Assembly (NCBI RefSeq): GCF_003696305.1
Contig: NZ_RFFK01000014.1
Location: forward strand, 1 to 64,000
Direction: 5' to 3'
DNA from: Pseudomonas sp. AOB-7
GTDB lineage: Bacteria > Pseudomonadota > Gammaproteobacteria > Pseudomonadales > Pseudomonadaceae
Length of the DNA: 64,000 nt
Shown one piece after another: positions 1 through 6,298 of the stretch. Under the pieces are notes generated by a model that saw nothing but the letters and a program-made list of their open reading frames with translations, was not told the DNA's origin and did not search any database. Within the stretch, counting starts at the first letter, position 1. Each line of letters begins with the position of its first letter. The position numbers and the translations under genes were made by a program.

Positions 1-225
1 AAGGTGATCGATCAGAAGGTTCAGCGAGGAGCAGCCTTCACGTCTTCGGAGTTGGTCAAGGACTACCTGATCGCGAAACTGGGTGGCTTTGAGCACGAGG
101 TTTTCGCAGCGCTGTTTCTGGATGCCAAGCATCGCCTGATCCAGTACGTCGAGATGTTTCGCGGCACCATCGACAGTGCCTCTGTGTACCCGCGCGAGGT
201 GATCAGATCTTCGCCGCTGTCGTGA
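1..225 (+). pseudogene. radC: RadC-family (JAB/MPN) protein, broken fragment
   Basis: The reading frame enters from before position 1 and matches the start of the RadC JAB domain. It shows the run LGGFEHEVFAALFLDAKHRL, then the FRGT and SVYPREV signatures. In intact family members PREV is followed by a conserved HNHPSG metal-binding segment. Here similarity stops at about base 204 and the frame ends seven codons later, so the catalytic half is missing. RadC homologues are common passengers near one end of Tn4371-type ICEs. The break coincides with the broken 3' end of the facing gene, so it looks like a deletion or rearrangement joint. Confidence 0.75.
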
Positions 226-491
226 CGTAAAAGCTCGGCATACGCCTCCAGGCAGGTTTGCCGTTCCCGATTGCAGATGATCTCGACACCGTTGAAGGTG
301 CCGGGTTCATAGCCCTCAACCGTACGCCAACTGCCCCATACCAGCAGATTATCGCCCTGCAGGATACGCAGCGGTGGCACCGTCACGGGCTGAGATTTCA
401 GAGGTGTTGGTGCGGATAGCCACATGGTTGTGTACACAACGACCAAAGCGGCGGCACAAGCAACATAGAGGTAGCGATGATAGGCGGGCAT
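63..491 (-). CDS. membrane-anchored protein of unknown function, 3' truncated and chimeric
   Basis: The N-terminus has a short positive stretch and one hydrophobic segment at about residues 7-26, so it is probably a signal anchor. A soluble part follows, containing QGDNLLVWGSW and a cysteine pair in ICNRERQTC. From about residue 96 the frame is simply the antisense of the radC fragment. The native C-terminus has therefore been lost at the joint near base 205. A purine-rich GGGGA stretch lies upstream of the ATG at 491. I do not recognise the family. It probably no longer encodes its original full-length product. Confidence 0.5.
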   Translation of the reverse strand: MPAYHRYLYVACAAALVVVYTTMWLSAPTPLKSQPVTVPPLRILQGDNLLVWGSWRTVEGYEPGTFNGVEIICNRERQTCLEAYAELLRHDSGEDLITSRGYTEALSMVPRNISTYWIRRCLASRNSAAKTSCSKPPSFAIR

Positions 492-585
492 GGTCGAATC
501 CCCTTCGTAGCGTCGGCTGTCCTAGCCAAGAGATGGTTCAGAACCTGAGAGCAGTGCAGCTACGGCGCGAGCTCCAAGTCAGATC

Positions 586-1092
586 TCAACTCGCCTTGAA
601 GTAATCAGGCTCACGCGTGTAGTTGAAGCCATCGACAAACAAATTGTCCTCCACGCCTCTGACAGCTCTGCAAGGTAGCCAGAGATAGGTGGCGGGGCCG
701 GTGCCATATTGCTTAAAGAGCGCCTCAAGCCGCTCGCCTTCGGGCTTGGCCGTGGTAATGATCTGGCAGACTGCGGCGACTGTTGGATCAAGCGGGTCAG
801 GCGCGTAGACATCCCCCGAGGGAGGTAGCAGTCGATAGTTCCGAATTCGTGCGCCCTCGGGTTTGATACGGCGCAAGTTCCGCTCCTCATGAAGATCGAA
901 ATAATCGTTCTTGATGATGTTCTCGACGCCTCGATCAATCCCTTCGGTCACCGCGTACAAAATGCTATCCATTCGTTTCGTGTTGATCTCTTCCTTGTGG
1001 CGAGCGAAAAAGTACAGTTGGCTGCCTTGCGGAATGAAGGTATGGCCGTCTTCCGGCCCCCAGTCACCATGCCCCCAGAAAATGAAATACAT
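586..1092 (-). CDS. Stv-like (putative adhesin/virulence domain) small protein
   Basis: The 168-residue product begins with FIFWGHGDWGPEDGHTF, continues with IPQGSQLYFFARH, and has YLWLPCRAV near the C-terminus. A start with hydrophobic residues followed by GHG, and a late aromatic W-x-C-R-A motif, resemble what I remember of the Stv putative-adhesin domain found in Pseudomonas cargo regions. That assignment is from memory. The start at 1092 is preferred over upstream in-frame starts at 1104 (ATG) and 1125 (TTG) because GGAGG lies five bases before it. There is no signal peptide. The gene stands alone in the cargo region, and its function is unknown. Confidence 0.5.
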   Translation of the reverse strand: MYFIFWGHGDWGPEDGHTFIPQGSQLYFFARHKEEINTKRMDSILYAVTEGIDRGVENIIKNDYFDLHEERNLRRIKPEGARIRNYRLLPPSGDVYAPDPLDPTVAAVCQIITTAKPEGERLEALFKQYGTGPATYLWLPCRAVRGVEDNLFVDGFNYTREPDYFKAS

Positions 1093-1268
1093 GACCGCCT
1101 CCATGCTGAAGTGATGAACGCCCAATAGACTGTAGCTCCGATCAAGAAACCTGTGACCGCCATTGACGCGGCCTGTAGGCGCTCTGAAGGGCGCTCTTTT
1201 GATAACCAGAGGGATGGTATGACTAGCTACTGCAAGACCTGTCGGCGTAGCCGGCTTAGGGCGATACT

Positions 1269-1790
1269 TTGAACATTCGCCAAGCCACTGACTCCTGTAT
1301 CGCCCTGCTCGCCCGATGCGATTTCTCGTTTCTGGTGGATGCTAAATTTGCCGAGCCGTTCGACGACACACGAACCGTTCCGGTCGTACCTCCTTACCAA
1401 AAGGCGTATGGCTTTGATCCTGACGAACTAACCGAGTATCTGGAAGGACCAGACTCGGAGCTTTTTGTCGCCGAGCTAAACGGGAGGCCTGTGGGCTATC
1501 TCGCCGTTTCCCGTGGCTGGAATCACTTCGCTGTCATTGAGGACATAGCAGTCGATGCTCAGCACAGAGGCAGCGGCATTGCCCGCCGTCTAATGGATGC
1601 CGCCGTTGGCTGGGCACGCCGAGAAGATCTTGCAGGTGTGCGGCTCGAGACGCAGTCGAACAATGTCACCGCATGCCGCTTCTACAAACGCTACGGATTC
1701 AAACTGGGCGGTTATGACCGCTACCTGTACAGCGGGATGGACTCCGGCAGGCAGGAGATCGCAATGTTCTGGTATCTGTTGAATCCGTGA
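1269..1790 (+). CDS. GNAT acetyltransferase, streptothricin-acetyltransferase-like
   Basis: The 173-residue protein has the GNAT fold signature: IEDIAVDAQHRGSGIARRLM (acetyl-CoA pyrophosphate loop) at about residues 97-116, then NNVTACRFYKRYGF typical of motif B. The N-terminal DDTRTVPVVPPYQKAYGFD and C-terminal YSGMDSGRQEIAMFWY segments resemble Sat-type acetyltransferases, which acetylate streptothricin-class antibiotics. Substrate specificity cannot be read from sequence, so resistance is an inference. The start is TTG at 1269 and no strong ribosome binding site is visible. The gene stands alone as ICE cargo. Confidence 0.7.
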   Translation: MNIRQATDSCIALLARCDFSFLVDAKFAEPFDDTRTVPVVPPYQKAYGFDPDELTEYLEGPDSELFVAELNGRPVGYLAVSRGWNHFAVIEDIAVDAQHRGSGIARRLMDAAVGWARREDLAGVRLETQSNNVTACRFYKRYGFKLGGYDRYLYSGMDSGRQEIAMFWYLLNP

Positions 1791-2074
1791 CGCTGCCCTC
1801 CTCTTGATCCCCATAATCAGATGGCTCGCGGACGATGACCTAGCCAAACAGGCTCCCCTTATCGTTTGGAACCTCCATCAGTCGTGGGTCAAAAAATGCA
1901 GGGGTTCTTGCCCCCTCAAAATCAAGAAAAATAGACGGTTTCCACCCGGCCGCTGCGCTGGGTGGAGCCTCCGCGATTTTTCCTGATTTTTTCACGACCG
2001 CCTTAGTCGCCCTAGTCGGCAGGGGTTCATGCGCAGCGCAAGCGCAGAACCCTGAAGACGAAGGAGCGAAAGCC
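1791..2074. promoter_or_regulatory. intergenic region with nested inverted repeats upstream of ardA
   Basis: No gene is seen. An imperfect long inverted repeat has arms near 1918-1932 and 1975-1989 (AATCA-GAAAAA against TTTTTC-TGATT). Nested inside it is CCACCC (1942-1947) facing GGGTGG (1960-1965). A second hairpin, GGGTTC facing GAACCC, lies at about 2029-2053 just before the ardA ribosome binding site. These could be a terminator for the GNAT gene, a single-strand promoter used on plasmid entry (known for some antirestriction genes) or an operator. The sequence does not decide. Confidence 0.4.
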
Positions 2075-2587
2075 ATGAGCGAACACATCAAGATCTACGT
2101 TGCCGACCTGGCCGCCTACAACACCGGTTACCTGCATGGCGTCTGGATTGATGCCACCCTGGAGCTGGACGACATCCAGGCGCAGGTCGACGCCATGCTG
2201 GCGGCCTCCCCGGTCGAGAGGGCGGAGGAATACGCCATCCATGACTTCGAGGGCTTCGACGGCTATCGCCTCGGCGAACACGAGGGCCTCGAGAACGCCC
2301 ATGAGATCGCGTGTTTCATCGAGGAGTACCCCGCATTCGGCGGCGCCCTGCTCGCTCATTTCAATGACCTTGAGCAGGCACGCAAGGCAGCCGAAGAAGA
2401 TTACTGCGGCTGCTACAGCTCGCTGGCCGAATATGCCCAGGAACTGACCGAGGAAACCACTAGCATTCCGCAACACCTGGCCATGTATATCGACTACCGC
2501 GCCATGGCCCGCGACATGGAGTACAGCGGCGACCTGTTCACCCTGGAGACCGGATTCGAGCAGGTGCATGTGTTCTGGAATCGCTAG
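2075..2587 (+). CDS. ardA: antirestriction protein ArdA
   Basis: The 170-residue acidic protein has the ArdA layout: IKIYVADLAAYNTGYLHGVW at the N-terminus, then YAIHDFEGFDGYRLGEHEGL, and late DYRAMARDMEYSGDLF. ArdA proteins mimic bent B-DNA and inhibit type I restriction enzymes in a new host, which fits a transmissible element. AAGGAG precedes the ATG at a good distance. The length is normal for the family. It lies just ahead of the replication and partition block, as expected for an early-entry gene. Confidence 0.93.
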   Translation: MSEHIKIYVADLAAYNTGYLHGVWIDATLELDDIQAQVDAMLAASPVERAEEYAIHDFEGFDGYRLGEHEGLENAHEIACFIEEYPAFGGALLAHFNDLEQARKAAEEDYCGCYSSLAEYAQELTEETTSIPQHLAMYIDYRAMARDMEYSGDLFTLETGFEQVHVFWNR

Positions 2588-3092
2588 GCCAGCGGAAGGC
2601 ACCAGGGCGACCCGGTGCCTTGTTTTTTGCGCCCCTGTCCTGCCGGCCACCCGCGCGCCCACCCGGAAGGCTGATGCTAGGGGGCGAACACACGGTGATC
2701 AGTCTGGAGCAACCGCGTTGTGCTGCCAGTTGATTGAGATCGTTACGGTCTTACGGTTTTGCCCAAATCCGTCGATCCGTATCCACGGATTTACGGATCT
2801 GTGGGGAAGCGGATTTACGCTTTTACGGATTTACGGAAATCCGCCGATGCGGTTTTCCGGTTTTGTGGAAAGCCGCAGATCCGCAAATACGTAGGGCTTC
2901 GCCAATGCGGCTTTGCGCGCTTGGGCACCGTGACCGGTGATGTGCGTAGATGGGCGTACCCGGTCAGCGTCCAGACCTTCCCGGTATTAATCCTCGCCCC
3001 TCCTGCCTGCGCATTCGCCCAGACCCAACCCGGCATGATCGGGCGCGACGGCTGCCGCACGGTGCACCTCCCACGTCAACGGAGGACACACC
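2588..3092. other. repeat-rich non-coding spacer between ardA and the HTH-repA-parA operon
   Basis: About 500 bp with no convincing gene. The stretch 2743-2900 is dominated by variants of CGGATTTACGG, TTACGGTTTT and AAATCCG, with AT-rich short runs standing out from the GC-rich background. The last 100 bases look like an ordinary leader and end with GGAGG at 3081-3085 for the next gene. Candidate roles are a partition site, a Rep- or HTH-protein-binding control region, or a second origin component. Confidence 0.5.
2786..2836. repeat. direct repeats CGGATTTACG (three copies)
   Basis: Exact copies of CGGATTTACG start at 2786, 2810 and 2826. Degenerate relatives continue on both sides (TTACGG at about 2744 and 2752; inverted AAATCCG at about 2765 and 2837). 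The spacing is irregular (24 and 16 bases), unlike the evenly phased iterons after repA. They lie upstream of a gene for a small DNA-binding protein, so they may be its operator. Confidence 0.6.
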
Positions 3093-3464
3093 ATGTCGCA
3101 CTCAACCGATCTTTCCCGCCAGCCGCGTCGCATCGATCTCGACGCCCCACTGCACCGCAAGGCCGGGCCGACGGCGCATGCCATGCGGCCCGTGGAGGGC
3201 GCTGACGAGGCCCAAGCGCCACAGACCTGCCCTGCCCCTCGCTACCTCACCAACAACGAAGCAGCGGCCTTCCTGCGGCTGTCTCCGCGCACGCTGGAGA
3301 AGCAGCGGGTAATCGGCGGAGGGCCGCGCTTTCACAAGTTTGGCCGGCGGGTGATGTATGCGCTCACTGATCTCGAAGCCTGGGCCAGTGAGCGCAGTTT
3401 CGAGACCACCTTCGATCCCGAGTACATCGACCGCCACCCGGGAGCGCAGCGTGATGATCAGTGA
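3093..3464 (+). CDS. AlpA/MerR-type helix-turn-helix DNA-binding protein
   Basis: The 123-residue protein has an unstructured N-terminal 50 residues, then a compact winged-helix unit (about 50-105) with YLTNNEAAAFLRLSPRTLEK and RFHKFGRRVMYALTDLEAW. This is the layout of HTH_17 excisionase or AlpA-like proteins. GGAGG lies eight bases upstream of the ATG. Its stop overlaps the repA start, so the two are probably translated together. Genes of this kind routinely precede repA in Tn4371-type ICEs. The role is probably control of the rep/par operon or of excision. Confidence 0.8.
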   Translation: MSHSTDLSRQPRRIDLDAPLHRKAGPTAHAMRPVEGADEAQAPQTCPAPRYLTNNEAAAFLRLSPRTLEKQRVIGGGPRFHKFGRRVMYALTDLEAWASERSFETTFDPEYIDRHPGAQRDDQ

Positions 3465-4303
3465 AACCTTCGCCTATGAATTGTCGGCATCTCGATTTGA
3501 CTTCGCAGAGCGAGCAACTGGATCTGTTCCGCGCCCTGCCGGGGGATATGGCGCCACGCGACGCCCAGGATCTGATGGCACATCCGTTCTTCTCGCTGGC
3601 CAAGTCGCGGCGCACCGTGCCCATCGACTTTCGCTCGGGCGAGGTGACGGTGCGTGTGGAGGGCACGCTGGAGCATGGCATCGCCACGATCTGGGATGCC
3701 GACATCCTGATCTGGGCAGCCAGCCAAATCGTCGAGGCGCGCGATGCGGGCATTCCCACTTCGCGGCTGATGCGCGCGACGCCCTACCAGATTCTGCGAT
3801 TCATCGGCCGTGGTACCTCGCTGCGCGACTACCAACGCCTGAAGGCCGCCTTGGATCGGCTGCAGTCGACCAGCGTAGCTACCTCGATCCGCGAGACCAC
3901 TGGCCGGCGGCTGCACCGTTTCTCCTGGATCAACGAGTGGAAGGAGCTGGCCGCGGCGGATGGCCGGCCACTGGGTATCGAGCTGATCCTGCCGGACTGG
4001 TTCTACAGCGGGGTGCTGGATCAGGCCCTAGTGCTAACCATCGACCCGGCCTATTTCCGCCTCACCGGCGGTATCGAGCGCTGGTTGTATCGCCTGGTGC
4101 GCAAGCACGGCGGCAAGCAGGAGGACGGCTGGCAGTTCGACTTTCGCCACCTGTACCGCAAATCCGGCAGCTCGGCGCGCTATTCGGACTTTGCTTTGGA
4201 TGTGCGTGCTCTGGTGGCCCGGCAACCACTTCCGGGGTATCGCCTGGAGGTCGTTCACCTGCCCCCATCGACCGAGCTGCTCGCCTTCCGGCGCGTGCCG
4301 TAG
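3461..4303 (+). CDS. repA: replication initiator protein A (RepA, RPA family)
   Basis: Up to 280 residues matching the plasmid and ICE replication initiator A family: AHPFFSLAKSRRTVPIDF near the N-terminus, IWDADILIWAASQI, TPYQILRFIGRGTSLRDY, then a winged-helix region around KAALDRLQSTSVATSI and LTIDPAYFRLTGGIERWLYR. The GTG at 3461 overlaps the upstream stop (GTGA). An ATG at 3476 is the alternative start. The protein should bind iterons and begin replication. Three iterons follow directly downstream, supporting autonomous replication of the excised circle. parA and its partner complete a maintenance unit. Confidence 0.88.
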   Translation: MKPSPMNCRHLDLTSQSEQLDLFRALPGDMAPRDAQDLMAHPFFSLAKSRRTVPIDFRSGEVTVRVEGTLEHGIATIWDADILIWAASQIVEARDAGIPTSRLMRATPYQILRFIGRGTSLRDYQRLKAALDRLQSTSVATSIRETTGRRLHRFSWINEWKELAAADGRPLGIELILPDWFYSGVLDQALVLTIDPAYFRLTGGIERWLYRLVRKHGGKQEDGWQFDFRHLYRKSGSSARYSDFALDVRALVARQPLPGYRLEVVHLPPSTELLAFRRVP

Positions 4304-4547
4304 ACGGCACGGGGATAACTTGCGCAAAAGCTGTGAATGCAGTCGTGCTATCAGGCGCACGCCGGCACGTGCTATCAGGCGCATCCCCCTCGTGCTATCA
4401 GGCGCACGAACTCCGCTGCAGGCCACGGCTGGCGGGGCTTCCAGCCGCCCTTAACTTAACTAACTTAAAAGCTCTAACTTGTTATTGGGGCAGCGCCTGT
4501 GTGTGGACAGGTGCTGATCGGGGCGGTTTGGCCAGGGGGAACCGGCC
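4304..4547. other. candidate replication origin (oriV) between repA and parA
   Basis: This gap holds three phased iterons (4344-4407), then a GC-rich stretch, then an AT-rich run at about 4450-4485 in which CTTAA/CTAACTTAA-like units repeat. Iterons next to an AT-rich unwinding stretch, directly after an initiator gene, are the classic layout of an iteron origin. No DnaA box was confidently identified. Some of the AT-rich run may also carry the parA promoter. Confidence 0.6.
4344..4407 (+). repeat. iterons, three copies of CGTGCTATCAGGCGCAY
   Basis: The 17-bp unit occurs at 4344-4360, 4368-4384 and 4391-4407 and differs only in the last base (C, T, C). Start-to-start spacing is 24 and 23 bp, close to two helical turns, so a protein would sit on one face of the DNA. 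The position 41 bp after the repA stop points to RepA as the ligand. Confidence 0.85.
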
Positions 4548-5186
4548 ATGATCATCGCCCTGCTCAACCAGAAAGGCGGGGTGGGCAAGACCACCCTGGC
4601 CACCCATATCGCCGGCGAACTGGCCCTGCGCGGGCAGAACGTCATCCTGCTCGATGCCGACCCGCAGGGCTCAGCACTGGACTGGACGCAGCGGCGCAGC
4701 CAGCAGGGCTTGCCCAGGCTGTTCAGCGCCGTCGGCCTGGCGCGCGAGACGCTGCACCAGGAAGCCCCGGAGCTGGCTCGTCGTGCCGATCATGTGATCA
4801 TCGACGGGCCACCGCGCATCGCCGCCCTCGCCCGCTCGGCGTTGCTGGCGGCAGATCGCGTGTTGATCCCGGTGCAGCCCAGCCCCTACGACCTGTGGGC
4901 CAGCGCGGAGATGGTCAACCTGATCCGCGAAGCGCAGGTGTTCAGGCCAACGCTGCGCGCGGCATTTGCCATCAACCGCCGCGTCAGCACCACGGTGATC
5001 GGCCGCGAAGCGCGCGGCGCCTTGGCCGACCAACCGCTACCGGCGCTGCAGGCGGAAGTACGCCAGCGCATCGTCTTCGCCGAGAGCGTGGCAGCCGGTC
5101 GCCTCGCGCGTGAACTGGCGCCGGACAGCGCCGCCGCGCGCGAAGTCAGCAGTCTGGTCGACGAGCTGCTGAGGTGGTCGCCATGA
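4548..5186 (+). CDS. parA: ParA-family partition ATPase
   Basis: The 212-residue protein has the deviant Walker A NQKGGVGKTTLATHIAGEL (core residues 9-16), the Walker A' LLDADPQGSALDW, and Walker B VIIDGPPRI. The short length and lack of an N-terminal HTH place it with small plasmid ParA (type Ib-like) proteins. Such proteins act with a small ribbon-helix-helix partner, and one is encoded immediately downstream with an ATGA overlap. It should stabilise the element while it is extrachromosomal. Confidence 0.92.
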   Translation: MIIALLNQKGGVGKTTLATHIAGELALRGQNVILLDADPQGSALDWTQRRSQQGLPRLFSAVGLARETLHQEAPELARRADHVIIDGPPRIAALARSALLAADRVLIPVQPSPYDLWASAEMVNLIREAQVFRPTLRAAFAINRRVSTTVIGREARGALADQPLPALQAEVRQRIVFAESVAAGRLARELAPDSAAAREVSSLVDELLRWSP

Positions 5187-5425
5187 GTGGCAAACGCATC
5201 GGTATCGGCGCACGTCCCTCGGCCGACCCGCAGGCCGAAGCCTGGATACGCCAGGGCGCTGGCGTCGCCCATGGCAAGGCCGAGCGCTACAGCGCCCGGC
5301 TGACGCTGGACGTGACGCCGGCACTGCGCACGCGGATCAAGCTGGCGGCCTTCGAGCGTGGCATGACGATGGCGGAGATGCTGCGTGAAGTGCTGGAGCG
5401 GCAGTTTCCTGAGGCCACGTCATGA
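5183..5425 (+). CDS. ribbon-helix-helix protein, probable ParA partner
   Basis: The 80-residue protein starts at the ATG overlapping the parA stop. Its C-terminal half, SARLTLDVTPALRTRIKLAA followed by FERGMTMAEMLREVLERQF, has the beta-helix-helix pattern of Arc/CopG-type DNA-binding proteins. The basic N-terminus could contact ParA. The position makes it the likely centromere-binding protein. Its stop in turn overlaps the next start, so parA, this gene and traF form one coupled operon. Confidence 0.8.
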   Translation: MSGKRIGIGARPSADPQAEAWIRQGAGVAHGKAERYSARLTLDVTPALRTRIKLAAFERGMTMAEMLREVLERQFPEATS

Positions 5426-5949
5426 TGCAGGGTGCTCACGGCGTGCGCTGGCCACTGGCGCTGCTCGCCGGCAGCCTGGCAGCACTGGGTTGGGCAACGA
5501 TTGCGACGTCGCCACCCCAGCTGATCTACAACGCCTCCGACAGCGTGCCCGTCGGCTGGTACCGCATTTCGCCGGCCAACTCGTTGGCGTCTGGCGACCT
5601 GGTGCTGGTTCATCTGCCGCCGGAGGTGAGGCCGCTGGCAGCGCAGCGCGGCTACCTGCCGGCGAACGTGCCGTTGCTGAAGACCGTGGCGGCGATGGCG
5701 CCGCAGCAGGTATGCGTGCTGGGCAATCAGGTGCGCATTGATGGCGTCGTGGTTGCCAGGCGCTTGAGGTGGGATCGACAGGGGCGCGCGCTACCGACTT
5801 GGCAGGCCTGCCGGCGCCTGGTTGGCGATGAGCTGTTCCTGCTCAGCAGCAGCAACCCGGCGTCGTTCGACAGCCGCTACTTCGGCCCGGTCTCCGCCGA
5901 GGCAGTGCTCGGCCAGGCGCAGCCCCTGTGGTTGGAGTCGCGTCGATGA
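5422..5949 (+). CDS. traF: TraF-type S26 signal peptidase (conjugative pilin maturation)
   Basis: The 175-residue membrane protein has one N-terminal transmembrane segment (about 10-28). The serine motif NASDSVPVGWY puts the likely nucleophile at Ser41. The general-base lysine lies in PLLKTVAA (Lys87). A conserved FDSRYFGPV is near the C-terminus. TraF of RP4 trims and cyclises the TrbC pilin, and a trbC is present at 21.9 kb. The start overlaps the preceding stop (ATGA). Confidence 0.88.
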   Translation: MMQGAHGVRWPLALLAGSLAALGWATIATSPPQLIYNASDSVPVGWYRISPANSLASGDLVLVHLPPEVRPLAAQRGYLPANVPLLKTVAAMAPQQVCVLGNQVRIDGVVVARRLRWDRQGRALPTWQACRRLVGDELFLLSSSNPASFDSRYFGPVSAEAVLGQAQPLWLESRR

Positions 5950-6298
5950 ACAGGCCTTCTCCGTGTCGACCCGCCTGCCGCCCTCACGCGCTCGACGTGC
6001 GCAGTCGCGGGCCGCCTGGCTGCAGATACCTCTACCCTCGCCTGCCGGCCAGGGGCTGTGGAAGTCGTCGTCCCGCCTCTCCTGATTACCCAACCCAGCA
6101 GCGCCAAGGCACGGAAAAAGCGGAGGGCAAGATAAAAGGGGGCGGCACTTCGTTGGCCCGGAAAGCAGTCTGCACGGGGGGTGGCGGCGACACGGCGCCG
6201 GTGTCGGCAAGTGCCGAAATCGTGTTCGCCCCACAGCGGAAACGGCCTGGGAGCGTGCCTGATACGCCGTACTGCGATCAACTTGGAGGAGTCTAAAC
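5950..6298. other. non-coding region upstream of the relaxase, oriT candidate
   Basis: About 350 bp with no convincing gene. A frame running through it has atypical residue content and no family signature. The last 70 bases (from about 6230, including CGGCCTGGGAGCGTGCCTGA, TACGCCGTACTGCGATCAAC, and then GGAGG before the relaxase ATG) resemble, from memory, a stretch kept upstream of relaxases in related ICEs. The octamer GCCTGATA here is the reverse complement of the TATCAGGC core of the iterons at 4.3 kb. oriT sites usually sit next to their relaxase gene, so this is the best candidate. The nick site is not defined. Confidence 0.45.

Noticed and set aside
1..2074. Integron attC sites around the small cargo genes
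   Set aside because: No paired RYYYAAC/GTTRRRY cores with the expected hairpin were found by eye.
4344..4407. Short regularly spaced repeats considered as a CRISPR array
   Set aside because: Units are 17 bp with 6-7-bp gaps, only three copies, and lie next to repA with no cas genes. Iterons explain them better.
5928..6296. A frame of about 120 codons between traF and the relaxase gene
   Set aside because: Residue content is atypical (Arg, Pro, Gly, Cys) with no family signature. The region is better explained as oriT and leader sequence.
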